Shown piece by piece: positions 30,907-41,190 of a stretch of DNA of 56,673 nt. Numbering within the stretch: the first letter of the stretch is position 1; every line of letters starts with the position of its first letter. The notes under the pieces are model-generated. The model was not told where the DNA came from and searched no databases. It worked only from the letters and a program-made list of their open reading frames with translations. Source of the DNA: Methylococcaceae bacterium (GTDB taxonomy: Bacteria > Pseudomonadota > Gammaproteobacteria > Methylococcales > Methylomonadaceae); the NCBI GenBank assembly GCA_947505105.1, contig CANNKG010000010.1:1-56673 (forward strand), in the 5' to 3' direction. The position numbers and the translations under genes were made by a program.

Positions 30907-31635
30907 CTACGCTCTCCAGATTAACGTAGCCATGCGCCCAGTCTGCACTTCTCTTCGATAAGAGAAAAAGCGTTCAGCATCCGAATAGGTACAAAAATCA
31001 CCGCCATAGACTTCAGTCACGCCATAACCCGCTAACTCTATTCGTGCAAGCTCATAAAGGTCTGCAAGATAATGCTGTTCATCTTTCCGGTTAAAAGCGC
31101 TGCTAAAGCGAGGATTTTTTTGCACAAAGGCGTCAAATACTTCATTACCCACTTCAAAACGTTGCGGCCCAATCGCAGGTCCCAGCCAAGCGATAACCTT
31201 ATCGCGCTGCATTGCCTGATAGGTATTAGCTAAAATACCGGCCAATAACCCACGCCATCCTGCATGCGCAGCGGCAACGACTTGCCCGTCCTTGGAACAG
31301 AACAACACCGGCAAACAATCCGCCGTCATCACCGTACACACCACCTCGGAACAAGTCGTGAAACTCGCATCAGCAGATGGTGCATTCTGAATCAACTCGG
31401 CCTGCACCACGACATCACTGTGAATTTGCGTCAGCCATACCGGATCATTCGGCAGATTCAAGCTGGATTTTAATAAATGGCGATTTTGCAGAACGTTTTG
31501 GAGATCGTCACCAACATGACTGGCAAGATTAAACCCGGCATAGCTCCCCTGGCTGACGCCCCCCATGCGTATAGTTGACACGGCGCGAATGCCAGACGGC
31601 GCCGGCCAGCTTGGTTCAAGCCAGTTGTTGAGCAT
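30907..31635 (-). CDS. pgeF: Peptidoglycan editing factor/purine nucleoside phosphorylase, YfiH (laccase-domain) family
   Basis: The 242-residue protein shows CTVMTADCLPVLFCS and AAAHAGWRGLLAGI, the conserved Cys/His motifs of the YfiH family. Members act in peptidoglycan precursor editing and have nucleoside phosphorylase or deaminase activity. Its start overlaps the end of rluD by 20 bases, as in many gammaproteobacteria. Length is typical. Confidence 0.92.
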   Translation of the reverse strand: MLNNWLEPSWPAPSGIRAVSTIRMGGVSQGSYAGFNLASHVGDDLQNVLQNRHLLKSSLNLPNDPVWLTQIHSDVVVQAELIQNAPSADASFTTCSEVVCTVMTADCLPVLFCSKDGQVVAAAHAGWRGLLAGILANTYQAMQRDKVIAWLGPAIGPQRFEVGNEVFDAFVQKNPRFSSAFNRKDEQHYLADLYELARIELAGYGVTEVYGGDFCTYSDAERFFSYRREVQTGRMATLIWRA

Positions 31636-32572
31636 CGTTATCCCTTAAAGCCTCAAGTAATTCATGCATGTCATCCGGAATATCTTGTTCCCATTCCATA
31701 TATTCATCGGTAAGCGGGTGAACCAAGCCGAGCTTGGCCGCATGCAATGCTTGACGTTTGAAGTTTTTTAAGATGACTTTCAAATGCTCGGAACAATTTG
31801 CCGGCATCTGAAAGCGACCGCCATACATCGGATCGCCAATCAACGGAAATTTAATATGCGCCATGTGGACCCGAATTTGATGAGTACGACCAGTTTCTAA
31901 TTGCACTTGAATAAACGAATGTCGGGTAAATCGCTCAATCACGCGGTAATGCGTCACCGCGTCCTTTCCTCCGGACATTCTAACCGCAAATTGCTTACGT
32001 TCGGTTGGGTGTCGACCAATGGGTTCATCAACCGTACCACCTGAAATCATTCGTCCTTTGGTCACCGCCAGATATTCCCGCTCGATGCTGCGTTCCTGAA
32101 GCTGATCAACTAAACTGTGATGCGCCTGCAAGGTTTTCGCAACCATTAATAAGCCACTGGTGTCTTTATCGATACGGTGAACGATGCCGGCGCGTGGAAG
32201 CGTGGCCAGATTAGCGTCATGATTTAACAAGGCATTTTGTAAGGTACCGCTCCAATTCCCCTGGGCCGGATGCACGACTAATCCGGCAGGCTTGTTGACA
32301 ATAATCAAGGCCTCATCTTCATAGACAATATCCAGCGGGATGTTTTCAGCTTCACACGTTGTCACAAGCTCCGGCTCTGCCTCCAGCTCAACCTGTTCAC
32401 CACCCTCCAGACGATCTTTAGGCTTAGGGATCAGACCATTTATTAATACTCTGCCATCCTTAATCCAGGTTTGTAATTTACTTCTTGAATAGTCATCAAA
32501 CAATTCCGCTAAACCTTGATCCACTCTCAAACCGGCTAAATATTCCGGAACTCTTTCTTCTAATCTGGCCAT
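31616..32572 (-). CDS. rluD: 23S rRNA pseudouridine synthase RluD
   Basis: The 318-residue enzyme forms pseudouridines in helix 69 of 23S rRNA. It has an N-terminal S4 RNA-binding domain (about 15-75) and the catalytic aspartate in IVHRIDKDTSGLLMVAKT near residue 135. ETGRTHQIRVH is a further RluA-family motif. It is transcribed divergently from bamD, the usual arrangement, and overlaps pgeF. Confidence 0.95.
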   Translation of the reverse strand: MARLEERVPEYLAGLRVDQGLAELFDDYSRSKLQTWIKDGRVLINGLIPKPKDRLEGGEQVELEAEPELVTTCEAENIPLDIVYEDEALIIVNKPAGLVVHPAQGNWSGTLQNALLNHDANLATLPRAGIVHRIDKDTSGLLMVAKTLQAHHSLVDQLQERSIEREYLAVTKGRMISGGTVDEPIGRHPTERKQFAVRMSGGKDAVTHYRVIERFTRHSFIQVQLETGRTHQIRVHMAHIKFPLIGDPMYGGRFQMPANCSEHLKVILKNFKRQALHAAKLGLVHPLTDEYMEWEQDIPDDMHELLEALRDNDAQQLA

Positions 32573-32849
32573 TGATATCCTTTGCTAATGTAAACTTGAT
32601 GCAAATTTGACGGTCTTGCTTCCGATATTTCCCCAGGCTCTTCGAGTGGAAGCACGATCAAGATAAAATAAATTTTCACCATAATCAGTACTCAAGCAAA
32701 CAATCACAAACTAGTCACCTAATTTTTAAGTTATACTTACTCAAATCTTAATGAGTGGAAAATTCACAACCATATCGCGCTGGGTAAATTTATCCACTTA
32801 ACACTTAATTCAAATAAAACCGTTCATACTACAACGTATCCATAACACT

Positions 32850-33707
32850 ATGCGATTACTTTTAATCAAAATTCTCTTTCTCGGTTGCTTGGTCATCCCC
32901 TTAACTGGCTGTGAAACCATTAAAGAACTTGGAAAAGATCTTGGACTCGGTTCTGACGATTCTTCAACAAAAGACGAATATGTAGGCTGGAATGAAGCAA
33001 AATTTCATGAGCAGGCGACAGAAGCGATGCGAGGCAGCAACTATGACAAAGCTGTTAAATTGTATGAAGCCATGGAAGCTCGCTTTCCTTTTGGCGATTA
33101 CGCCGCGCAAACGCAACTTGATATTGCCTATGCTTATCACAAAAATGGCGACCCTGAAGCGTCAATTGCCGCAGCCGACCGGTTCATCAAAATAAACCCG
33201 CGCAATCCAAGCATCGATTATGCTTTTTACTTGAAAGGCTTGGTAAATTATAACCGCGGAATCAGTTTTATTGATCGATATTTACCCACCGACAGTTCTC
33301 AGCGTGATCAGGTGCATGCACGAGATTCACTGGCTATTTTTCAGGAATTAGTTCGACGCTTTCCGAAAAGCAAATATGCTGAAGACGCGAATCAGCGTAT
33401 TATTTCATTAAGAAATAATCTGGCTATGCATGAAATTCATATTGCTAATTATTACATGAAACGCAAAGCTTATTTAGCCGCGATTGGTCGTGCCAACGAA
33501 GTCATCCAAAATTATCAAAAAACCCCTGCGGTTCCCTATGCGTTACAAATCATGCAAGAAGCCTACACCACTCTCGGCATGACTTCGTTAGCCGAAGACA
33601 CCAAACGCGTTTATACGCTTAATTTTCCAAACGGCACCGCCGCGATTGAAGCCCAACAAGCCAACACGGTTAACAAAGTTTGGGATTTCATTGGCTTAGA
33701 TAAATAA
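32850..33707 (+). CDS. bamD: Outer-membrane assembly lipoprotein BamD
   Basis: The 285-residue lipoprotein (lipobox PLTGC, Cys21) has five TPR motifs across about 50-265, including YDKAVKLYEAMEARFPFGDYAAQ and RFPKSKYAEDAN. BamD is the essential scaffold of the BAM complex. A 277-base divergent region separates it from rluD and must hold its promoter. It converges on holC. Confidence 0.96.
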   Translation: MRLLLIKILFLGCLVIPLTGCETIKELGKDLGLGSDDSSTKDEYVGWNEAKFHEQATEAMRGSNYDKAVKLYEAMEARFPFGDYAAQTQLDIAYAYHKNGDPEASIAAADRFIKINPRNPSIDYAFYLKGLVNYNRGISFIDRYLPTDSSQRDQVHARDSLAIFQELVRRFPKSKYAEDANQRIISLRNNLAMHEIHIANYYMKRKAYLAAIGRANEVIQNYQKTPAVPYALQIMQEAYTTLGMTSLAEDTKRVYTLNFPNGTAAIEAQQANTVNKVWDFIGLDK

Positions 33708-33743
33708 ACCGTCATGACCATCTCGGCCCAGGCAGTTCGAATT

Positions 33744-34238
33744 TTAGAGTTTATGGGTGACTAGGTTAGCACCTAGTTGCTGATAGTGACGATAACGCTT
33801 TCGACCTGCCTGCTTTGAACCTTCCTGATCATCGAGTATTTCCAGCACACGCTCACAACGCTCAAGATTGCCGGGGCATTCATGACTTAAATTAATTACG
33901 ATTAATTTTTCTTGGTCCGGCAAGAACTGGCAGCAAATTAACACTTGCGGCACAGACGGCAGATTATGACCAGTCACAATTTGATGCGGCACAAAACTGG
34001 TATTGCGAAATGTCCAAAGTAAATCATCGATAGATCGACTCTGAACTTCGGACATCGTATAAATCACACAATAAAGCCCTTGCCGAAAAGCTTTCTCAGC
34101 AAGCTTACACGCCAAGAGTTCACGCCCTCCGGGCCCAGAACCACTTGCCACGGGAAGAGTTTCCTGTTCGTAGCTCACGTCGGACCGGCTAATTAAGGCG
34201 GTTACCGCCGGTAAAACATAAAAACTAACTTCAAGCAT
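33744..34238 (-). CDS. holC: DNA polymerase III chi subunit
   Basis: The 164-residue protein resembles HolC: FYVLP start, [14 protein letters not shown], the [28 protein letters not shown] block, and a C-terminal [11 protein letters not shown]. Chi binds SSB and, with psi, the clamp loader. It is slightly longer than usual because of an extra stretch at about 14-34. It overlaps the end of pepA by eight bases, the usual neighbour. Confidence 0.85.
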   Translation of the reverse strand: MLEVSFYVLPAVTALISRSDVSYEQETLPVASGSGPGGRELLACKLAEKAFRQGLYCVIYTMSEVQSRSIDDLLWTFRNTSFVPHQIVTGHNLPSVPQVLICCQFLPDQEKLIVINLSHECPGNLERCERVLEILDDQEGSKQAGRKRYRHYQQLGANLVTHKL

Positions 34239-35718
34239 TCGCTCGATTTAACAAATATTGCATCAACAAAGGCACCGGACGTCCGGTTGCCCCTTTATTT
34301 GCACCACTGCGCCAAGCCGTTCCCGCGATATCGAGATGCGCCCAGCGGTAGCTTTCGGCAAAACGCGCCAAAAAGCACGCTGCCGTGATACTTCCACCAT
34401 CCTTACCGCCGATATTGGCCATATCCGCAAAATTTGATTTCAATTGCTCCTGATACTCTTCCCAAAGCGGCATTCGCCAAACGCTGTCACCCGAGGTTTC
34501 GCTCGCATTGATCAAGTCCTGACATAAAGCATCATCATTACCGTATAAACCACTTGGCACCCGTCCCAAGGCCACAATACACGCTCCGGTTAAGGTTGCC
34601 ATATCAATCACCACGTCCGGATTATACTTTTGAGCAAAGGTCAAGGTATCGCATAAAATCAAACGGCCCTCGGCATCGGTATTAAGCACTTCAATCGTTT
34701 TACCCGACATGCTGGTGAGGATATCGCCCGGTTTATAGGCGTCACCATCTGGCAAGTTTTCGGATGCCGGCACTAACCCGACGATATTCAACGGTAACGC
34801 TAATTGAGCAACCGCTTGAATAATACCCAGCACACTCGCCCCGCCGCACATGTCATACTTCATTTCATCCATGCCTTCGCCGGGCTTAAGCGAAATACCA
34901 CCGGCATCAAAGGTCAGGCCTTTACCAATAATGACAATCGGCTTGACATTACTGTCTCTCCCTTGATATTGCATCGCAATTAGTTTTGCAGGCTGCCGAC
35001 TACCACGACTGACCGATAGCAACGCCCCCATCCCAAGCTTCTCCATATCAAGCTCATCAAGGATTTCAATCTGCAAATTGGCATAAGACGAAGTAATCTG
35101 CCGCGCTTGATCGGCAAGATAGCTCGGCGTACAGACGTTGCCGGGTAAATCGCTCAGTTTTTTGGTTAACGAGATCGCCTCGGCAATCGCAATCCCCTGT
35201 TCTAAACCAATCTGAGCCTGCGCTTGATCATTAGGTGCCACTAGAACCGATAATCTTTGGAGTTTGATTTGAGGGTCGGGAATCGATTTTAAGGGTTTCA
35301 ATTGATAGAGCGTGTCACCGAAAATTTCAACCGTAGTACGCACCTTCCATTTCAAATCGGCACTGACGACATCGACTTCCACCAAACCACAACACGCGTC
35401 ATTAATCACTTGATCCTTAAGCACTTTGGCTGCACTTTGTAGTGCCTTTCGATAATCTTTCTTCGAAAGCGGCGCTTGTTTGCCTAAACCAACTAATACA
35501 ACACGCGTTATTGCACAATCTGGAATAAAATTTACCAACAACGCCTCACCCTTTTTACCCGTCAAGTCGCCGCGTTGCAAAATTGTGCTGATCAAATTCC
35601 GAGTATGCTGATCAAGCGCGGTTGCTGAAGGTGATAAGCTATTGTTTTCGTAGAGTCCGACGATAATACAATCACTTTGAAGGGTGCTTACTGAGGCGGT
35701 TTCTATTGAATAGTCCAT
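34231..35718 (-). CDS. pepA: Leucyl aminopeptidase (M17)
   Basis: The 495-residue cytosolic enzyme removes N-terminal residues from peptides using two metal ions. The M17 signature [12 protein letters not shown] is intact, with metal ligands also in [16 protein letters not shown] and the catalytic Lys in that stretch. An N-terminal macro-like domain covers about 1-160. In some gammaproteobacteria PepA also binds DNA with XerC/XerD; xerD lies two genes further on, though this may be coincidence. Confidence 0.95.
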   Translation of the reverse strand: MDYSIETASVSTLQSDCIIVGLYENNSLSPSATALDQHTRNLISTILQRGDLTGKKGEALLVNFIPDCAITRVVLVGLGKQAPLSKKDYRKALQSAAKVLKDQVINDACCGLVEVDVVSADLKWKVRTTVEIFGDTLYQLKPLKSIPDPQIKLQRLSVLVAPNDQAQAQIGLEQGIAIAEAISLTKKLSDLPGNVCTPSYLADQARQITSSYANLQIEILDELDMEKLGMGALLSVSRGSRQPAKLIAMQYQGRDSNVKPIVIIGKGLTFDAGGISLKPGEGMDEMKYDMCGGASVLGIIQAVAQLALPLNIVGLVPASENLPDGDAYKPGDILTSMSGKTIEVLNTDAEGRLILCDTLTFAQKYNPDVVIDMATLTGACIVALGRVPSGLYGNDDALCQDLINASETSGDSVWRMPLWEEYQEQLKSNFADMANIGGKDGGSITAACFLARFAESYRWAHLDIAGTAWRSGANKGATGRPVPLLMQYLLNRANA

Positions 35719-35862
35719 AACTTTACTGTGGTCGAAGTGGATGATAAATGGCTGTTCGCTAATACCACAAACAGCGCCTGGGTCAAATAATTATACACAA
35801 ATGCCGAATATCAGACGAAGCAACTTCAAATAATTAAATGCTGCTCAACAGAATGACAATCA

Positions 35863-36657
35863 CTACTCCTCTTGATCGTCGGTTTTAGACTCAACGCGAA
35901 TGAAACCATGCAGCCCGCGTTTTGATTTCACGCCGAGCCAGGTTTTCAATTGGACTAATTCGGGAGTTTCTTCAAGCTCGTCGATAGGTTGTTTTGCCCT
36001 CAGCAAGCGAAATGCCGATGCCAAAACCTTGTAGCGCTCGCCGGAAATGCCCGCACGTCGCAAACCGACTGTGTTCAAACGATAATGACGCGCAGGACGA
36101 CCTCCAACCAAGGTGAATGGAATAACGTCCATATTCAACCCGGTCGTCCCCTGAACAATTGCAAACGCCCCGATGCGACAAAATTGATGCGCAACCACAT
36201 TACCGCCTAAAAAGACATTGTTGCCGACTTCAACATGACCACCAATCGCAACATTATTTGCGAAAATGGTTTTATCGCCAATCCGACAATCATGTGCGAC
36301 ATGGCTATTGTTCATGAAGTACGCGCCTGATCCAATCACAGTTTCGGCAAATTCTTTTGAGGCCCTGTGCGCCGTAAATCCTTCCCGAAATACATTGTTA
36401 TCGCCAATGCGTAAATACGAGACCGTTTCGGCTTTAAAACTGGTGTCCTGCGGTAAATCTCCCAGGACCACTTGCGGATGAACGATATTACCGCTGCCCA
36501 TCTTGACGTAACGCTGGATGACAACATGCGCACCAATCTCACAATCATTGCCAATTTCAACGTCCGCCTCTATCACGGCAAAAGGGCCAATTATATTGTT
36601 ATCCCCCAAAACCACGCCAGGAGCGATATATGCACTGGGATGAATGATATTTGCCAT
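35863..36657 (-). CDS. LpxA-family acyl-ACP--UDP-GlcNAc O-acyltransferase-like protein
   Basis: The 264-residue left-handed beta-helix protein has LpxA-like hexapeptide repeats (about 1-190) and a C-terminal helical domain (GLRRAGISGERYKVL). The catalytic histidine is kept in NNSHVAHDCRIG, and AHQFCRIGAFAIV matches the second LpxA histidine region. LpxA adds the first acyl chain in lipid A synthesis. The gene is not in an lpxD-fabZ-lpxA-lpxB cluster and several positions differ from E. coli LpxA (FREGFTAHRA versus IRESVTIHRG). It may therefore be a second paralogue. It follows xerD by five bases. Confidence 0.8.
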   Translation of the reverse strand: MANIIHPSAYIAPGVVLGDNNIIGPFAVIEADVEIGNDCEIGAHVVIQRYVKMGSGNIVHPQVVLGDLPQDTSFKAETVSYLRIGDNNVFREGFTAHRASKEFAETVIGSGAYFMNNSHVAHDCRIGDKTIFANNVAIGGHVEVGNNVFLGGNVVAHQFCRIGAFAIVQGTTGLNMDVIPFTLVGGRPARHYRLNTVGLRRAGISGERYKVLASAFRLLRAKQPIDELEETPELVQLKTWLGVKSKRGLHGFIRVESKTDDQEE

Positions 36658-36662
36658 AGACC

Positions 36663-37541
36663 TTATCCTCTTGGATGATATTTTGAATGTAAATCTTGTA
36701 AGCGGGCTTTTGCGATGTGAGTGTATATTTGCGTCGTGGAGAGATCCGAATGACCCAGCAGCAATTGCACAACCCGCAAATCAGCCCCATGATTGAGTAA
36801 ATGAGTTGCAAAGGCATGGCGCAGGGTGTGTGGTGATAATTCCTTAGTAATACCCGCTTTTTTAGCATAGCGCTTGATAATATGCCAGAAAGCTTGCCGA
36901 GTCATGGCACTTCCACGACTCGTCACAAATACATCGCCACTTTGCCGACCCGCCAGTAAGGCTACCCGGGCATTATTCAGATAATTTTCCAACCAGCTCA
37001 TGGCTTCCTCGCCGAACGGCACCAGACGCTCTTTATCGCCTTTACCAGTGATCCTAACCAAGCCCTGCCGAAGGCTGACCTGGGTTAATTTTAACTCAAC
37101 CAGTTCCGATACACGCAACCCGGTGGCATAAAGCATTTCCAGCATGGTTTTATCGCGTAAACCTAAATTATGTACAGGCTCAGGGGCTGCCAACAACAAT
37201 TCGACATCGTATTCGGACAAGGATGTCGGCAATAACCGTCCGATATGCGGTAATTCAATAAGTTGAGTAGGATCAAGCGTAATCTGATTTTCCCGCAACA
37301 GATAGGCATAGAACCGCCGTAGACTCGAAATAATCCGTGCGCTCGATCGGCTACTTATACCGTCTTTGATGCGTTTTGCGAGAAAACCGGTAATATCGGC
37401 TTCGGTCACCTCGATCAAGGATTTATCCGCCAGATGCTTCTGAAAAATTTGCAAATCACTGCCATAGGCCGACAAGGTATTTTGACTTAAGCCTTGTTCA
37501 ACCCACAAACTATCTAAAAATAGCTCGATCAGCTGTAACAT
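36663..37541 (-). CDS. xerD: Site-specific tyrosine recombinase XerD
   Basis: This 292-residue recombinase resolves chromosome dimers at dif with XerC. The SAM-like core-binding domain covers about 1-90. Catalytic residues are Arg in ATGLRVSEL, His-x-x-Arg in SPHTLRHAFATHLL, and the nucleophilic Tyr in STTQIYTHI. The start at 37541 gives the standard MLQLIELFLDSLWVEQGLS N-terminus; the frame is open further upstream, into the rplS terminator, without support. It shares no mobile-element context, so it is the housekeeping enzyme. Confidence 0.93.
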   Translation of the reverse strand: MLQLIELFLDSLWVEQGLSQNTLSAYGSDLQIFQKHLADKSLIEVTEADITGFLAKRIKDGISSRSSARIISSLRRFYAYLLRENQITLDPTQLIELPHIGRLLPTSLSEYDVELLLAAPEPVHNLGLRDKTMLEMLYATGLRVSELVELKLTQVSLRQGLVRITGKGDKERLVPFGEEAMSWLENYLNNARVALLAGRQSGDVFVTSRGSAMTRQAFWHIIKRYAKKAGITKELSPHTLRHAFATHLLNHGADLRVVQLLLGHSDLSTTQIYTHIAKARLQDLHSKYHPRG

Positions 37542-37566
37542 CAACAAACTCCCAGGTTTCCGACAA

Positions 37567-37596
37567 AAAAAAGGCAGCGTATAGGCTGCCTTTTTT
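37567..37596 (-). terminator. Terminator after rplS
   Basis: A symmetrical hairpin with GGCAGC/GCTGCC stem core, six-base loop and A/T runs on both sides (12 bp paired in total) lies between rplS and xerD. It terminates the ribosomal-protein operon on the minus strand and could work on both strands. Confidence 0.85.
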
Positions 37597-37618
37597 AACT
37601 GCACATCGAACAAGAAAA

Positions 37619-37963
37619 TTAAATTTTTTCCTTGATCCGTGCCGCTCTACCTTTAAGGTCACGCAAGTAATACAATTTCGCACGACGAACATCGCCACGA
37701 CGTTTGACCTGAATATCGCCAATGATTGGACTGTGCGTTTGAAATACTCTTTCAACACCCTCGCCATTGGAAATTTTTCTAACCGTAAACGCTGAATTCA
37801 AACCACGATTACGCTTTGCAATCACGATGCCTTCAAACGCCTGTAATCGCTCACGCGTTCCTTCGATTACTTTTACTTGAACAACCACAGTATCGCCAGT
37901 ATTGAAAACCGGAATATCCTGTTTCATTTGCGATGCTTCTAATTCTTTAATTATGTTACTCAT
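37619..37963 (-). CDS. rplS: 50S ribosomal protein L19
   Basis: The 114-residue protein sits at the 30S-50S interface. It shows [25 protein letters not shown] and [18 protein letters not shown], the L19 signatures. The ATG at 37963 is preferred to a GTG two codons earlier. It is the last gene of rpsP-rimM-trmD-rplS and is followed by a strong terminator. Confidence 0.97.
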   Translation of the reverse strand: MSNIIKELEASQMKQDIPVFNTGDTVVVQVKVIEGTRERLQAFEGIVIAKRNRGLNSAFTVRKISNGEGVERVFQTHSPIIGDIQVKRRGDVRRAKLYYLRDLKGRAARIKEKI

Positions 37964-37972
37964 TCCCACACC

Positions 37973-38722
37973 CTAATTAACTTCTTCAAATTCAGTTTTA
38001 AATTCTTCTAATAATGCTTGCTGCTCTGCTGTCAATCCGATTTGGCTCAATAAATCCGCTCGCCTCAGCCAAGTTCTGCCTAATGCCTGTTTAATGCGCC
38101 ATCGCTCAATATCGGCATGATTCCCGCTTAACAGTGTTTGAGGCACATCGTAACCTTCGATTGATTCCGGTCGTGTATAGTGCGGATAATCCAACAAACC
38201 ACAACTATAAGAATCTTGTGCTGCCGATTCCTGATCACCTAAGACTCCCGGCAACAACCGAGTAATCCCATCAACCACCGCAAGCGCCGCTAATTCACCG
38301 CCACTGATCACAAAATCGCCCAATGACCATTCGTCATCGCAAACATGCTCAATGAAGCGCTCATCTATGCCTTCGTAGCGCCCAGCAATCAGAATTAACT
38401 GGGAAAACTGGCGGGCTTCAGCGAATAGAGCCTGCTTCAACGGTTTGCCTTGCGGACTCATGCAAATAACTTTGGTAACGCCTTCAACACTAACATTTTT
38501 CGCAGCATTAACCGCATCAACCAAGGGCTGATACTTCATGACCATACCTGGACCACCACCATAAGGCCGATCATCGACGGTTCGATGCCGATCATGAGTG
38601 TAATCACGGGGATTCCACACAGCTAACTCGACTAATCCACGCGTTATAGCGCGTCCAGTGACTCCAAAACATGCAGCATTAATGACTTGTTCCGGAAACA
38701 AGGTAACTATATCAAAACGCAT
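37973..38722 (-). CDS. trmD: tRNA (guanine37-N1)-methyltransferase
   Basis: The 249-residue SPOUT-fold enzyme methylates G37 of several tRNAs. The knotted SAM site is seen in [10 protein letters not shown] and [14 protein letters not shown], and [13 protein letters not shown] is the conserved N-terminal loop. The ATG at 38722 gives [11 protein letters not shown], as in relatives, seven bases after rimM. The upstream extension to 38755 would overlap rimM needlessly. Confidence 0.96.
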   Translation of the reverse strand: MRFDIVTLFPEQVINAACFGVTGRAITRGLVELAVWNPRDYTHDRHRTVDDRPYGGGPGMVMKYQPLVDAVNAAKNVSVEGVTKVICMSPQGKPLKQALFAEARQFSQLILIAGRYEGIDERFIEHVCDDEWSLGDFVISGGELAALAVVDGITRLLPGVLGDQESAAQDSYSCGLLDYPHYTRPESIEGYDVPQTLLSGNHADIERWRIKQALGRTWLRRADLLSQIGLTAEQQALLEEFKTEFEEVN

Positions 38723-38729
38723 TACCGAA

Positions 38730-39236
38730 CTAAAATTCCGGATCCCAATCGACAACTATGACACCTTGCACCAGATCGATCGAAATAATGGTTTGGTCTT
38801 GTAGAAAAGGAATCAAGCGCTCCCGCTCTCCACTTACCACCAATACATCATTCGCACCGGTTTCAAGCAAATGATCAACATGTCCGAAGTCGACTCCCTG
38901 GGTAGTCATGACTCTTAGGCCTTGCAAATCTGCCCAGTAATATTCACCTTCAGAGGCAGGCGGCAATTGCTCTCGCTCGATCATTACCGTCCATCCGTTT
39001 AAGGCCGCGGCTTGGTCACGATCAATGATACCCGCAAGACTTGCCACAACAGCCTTACCCTGTAACTGCCCGGAAATTAACTCAACAGTTCGCTCTGCAG
39101 CACCTTTCCGCAACAGCCAGCGCGGATATTGCAGAATATTTTCCCTAGGATCGGTATAAGAAAATACTTTTACCCATCCTTTAACACCAAAAACCCCGGA
39201 AATTTTTCCAAGGATCAAATAATGCTTGTCGTTCAA
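38730..39236 (-). CDS. rimM: Ribosome maturation factor RimM
   Basis: The 168-residue protein has two beta-barrel domains. The N-terminal one has [22 protein letters not shown], and the C-terminal PRC-barrel has [14 protein letters not shown] and ERLIPFLQ. RimM assists 30S head assembly with S19. Its position between rpsP and trmD is standard, with a six-base gap to rpsP. Confidence 0.95.
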   Translation of the reverse strand: MNDKHYLILGKISGVFGVKGWVKVFSYTDPRENILQYPRWLLRKGAAERTVELISGQLQGKAVVASLAGIIDRDQAAALNGWTVMIEREQLPPASEGEYYWADLQGLRVMTTQGVDFGHVDHLLETGANDVLVVSGERERLIPFLQDQTIISIDLVQGVIVVDWDPEF

Positions 39237-39242
39237 GCTAGC

Positions 39243-39494
39243 TTAAGCAGCCACTTTTTTTGCGTCTTTGATCAAACGCGCAACTCTGTCAGTTGGCTGG
39301 GCGCCATGTGATTGCCAATGGGCAACACGCTCGACATCCAATTGTAGTCTTTGTTCATTACCACGCGCAATCGGATTAAAAAAGCCTAAACGCTCAATAT
39401 AATTACCATCACGGCTATTTCTGCTATCAGTAACAACGACGTGATAAAACGGACGGTTTTTCGAACCACCTCTTGAGAGACGAATGCTTACCAT
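39243..39494 (-). CDS. rpsP: 30S ribosomal protein S16
   Basis: The 83-residue protein begins [23 protein letters not shown], the S16 signature, and ends in a Lys/Ala tail. It opens the rpsP-rimM-trmD-rplS operon, downstream of ffh in the same direction, with about 139 bases between that probably contain the operon promoter. Confidence 0.97.
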   Translation of the reverse strand: MVSIRLSRGGSKNRPFYHVVVTDSRNSRDGNYIERLGFFNPIARGNEQRLQLDVERVAHWQSHGAQPTDRVARLIKDAKKVAA

Positions 39495-39537
39495 TTAATT
39501 ACCTTTAAAAACATTAAATCAAAAATTGAATCGGCCT

Positions 39538-39565
39538 ATTCTACGCGAATTTAAAAATAAGTGAA
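39538..39565 (-). promoter_or_regulatory. Candidate sigma-70 promoter of the rpsP operon
   Basis: On the minus strand TAGAAT (39538-39543) lies 16 bases after TTCACT (39560-39565), about 44 bases before the rpsP ATG. The -10 is good and the -35 moderate. Position in the ffh-rpsP gap supports it. Confidence 0.35.
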
Positions 39566-39633
39566 GCGTAAAATGTTTATTTTTAAACTTTGTCTATCAG
39601 TTCGATTCAAAACAAGCCAATAGCGAAGCCAAA

Positions 39634-41007
39634 TCACTTCATCGGCATCTTGGCGCTATTCATACCACGCAGATTACCTTTCATTCCGCGTACCAAATTC
39701 GCCAGATTACCTTTTGAGAAGCGCTTCATCATTTTTTCCATCATTTTATGCTGTTGCATAATCCGGTTGACGGCCTGCATATCCTGACCACAACCATCGG
39801 CGATACGTTTCTTACGATTACCCTTGATCAAATCCGGAAAGCGACGCTCTTGCATGGTCATTGAATTGATAACCGCAATCTGACGCGCCAAATCCTTGTC
39901 GGTAATTTTCTCACGCATCTCTTTAGGCATTTGATTGACGCCCGGCAATTTATCCATCATTGCCCCAACGCCGCCCATATCTTGCATCTGAATCAACTGC
40001 TCACGAAAATCTTCCAGATCGAAAGACTTACCTTTCTGCATCTTGCGCGCTAATTTCTCGGCTTTTTCTTTGTCAATTTTTTGCTCAATTTGATCAATCA
40101 AGCTGAGCACATCCCCCATCCCCAAAATGCGAGACGCCAGACGATCCGGATGAAAAGGCTCAAGCGCATCGGTTTTTTCACCAACACCCATAAATTTGAT
40201 CGGCTTGCCGGTGATGTGCCGAATCGATAACGCTGCACCACCACGCGCATCACCATCCATCTTGGTCAAAATTACTCCGGTTAGTGCCAGCGCATCGTTA
40301 AACGCTTTTGCAGTATTTGCAGCATCTTGACCGGTCATGCTATCAACCACAAACAGTGTTTCGATTGGGTTAAGGGCGGCATGAAGTTCTTTGATTTCGA
40401 CCATCATTTCATCATCGACATGCAAACGACCCGCGGTATCGACGATTAACACATCCAAAAATTTTCGTTTGGCCGAATCAATAGCCGCCCTGGCAATATC
40501 AACCGGCTTTTGCGAATTGTCGCTCTCAAAGAACGCCAAGCCTAAATCATCCGCCAAGGTTTGCAACTGCTTGATCGCCGCCGGACGATAGACGTCCACA
40601 CTCACTACGCCGACTTTTTTCTTTTGATTTTGCTGCAACCAACGACCTAATTTAGCGGCCGTTGTGGTTTTACCCGCTCCCTGTAGACCTGCCATCAAAA
40701 TGATTGCTGGCGGTACCGCACGCAAGTTGAGCCCTTCATTGGCCTCCCCCATCACCTTGATCAATTCCTTTTGAACCAACTTAGTCATTGCCTGACCCGG
40801 CGTCAAACTCGACTGAACAGCTTGCCCTAAAGCACCCTCGCGCACATCTTCAATAAATTGCGTTACTACCGGTAAAGCGACATCAGCCTCAAGTAAAGCC
40901 ATACGCACTTCACGCAAGGTGTCTTTAACATTATCTTCAGTCAGCCGGCCCTGACCCTTGATTTTTTTTAGTGTACTACTTAATCGATCGGTTAAATTGT
41001 CAAACAT
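39634..41007 (-). CDS. ffh: Signal recognition particle protein Ffh
   Basis: The 457-residue SRP54 GTPase has an N domain (1-90), a G domain with GLQGAGKTTTAAKLG, DTAGR and TKMDGDARGGAALS, and a Met-rich M domain (about 300-457) that binds 4.5S RNA and signal sequences. It targets membrane proteins to FtsY/SecYEG. It is divergent from ypjD, a common gammaproteobacterial arrangement. Confidence 0.97.
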   Translation of the reverse strand: MFDNLTDRLSSTLKKIKGQGRLTEDNVKDTLREVRMALLEADVALPVVTQFIEDVREGALGQAVQSSLTPGQAMTKLVQKELIKVMGEANEGLNLRAVPPAIILMAGLQGAGKTTTAAKLGRWLQQNQKKKVGVVSVDVYRPAAIKQLQTLADDLGLAFFESDNSQKPVDIARAAIDSAKRKFLDVLIVDTAGRLHVDDEMMVEIKELHAALNPIETLFVVDSMTGQDAANTAKAFNDALALTGVILTKMDGDARGGAALSIRHITGKPIKFMGVGEKTDALEPFHPDRLASRILGMGDVLSLIDQIEQKIDKEKAEKLARKMQKGKSFDLEDFREQLIQMQDMGGVGAMMDKLPGVNQMPKEMREKITDKDLARQIAVINSMTMQERRFPDLIKGNRKKRIADGCGQDMQAVNRIMQQHKMMEKMMKRFSKGNLANLVRGMKGNLRGMNSAKMPMK

Positions 41008-41190
41008 AGTGAAATCTTTATTCTTCTAATATTTAGGTTAAGGCCAGCATCCACAAATACGAATGCCTGTCACGGTTGAACGTGATATATTACCATAACG
41101 TACCATAAGCGCTTGCTATTTTGGGTTATACTCGCTGCAAACTCATTCCAATCTATTCACAATCACGACCCGATAATTTCAATAAGACCT

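Noticed and set aside
32573-32849. Possible RNA gene or riboswitch in the rluD-bamD divergent region
   Set aside because: I see only AT-rich promoter-like sequence and no conserved fold or terminator.
36663-37541. Tyrosine recombinase as a sign of an integrated element
   Set aside because: The protein is a standard-length XerD among housekeeping genes, with no attachment-site repeats or other mobile genes nearby.
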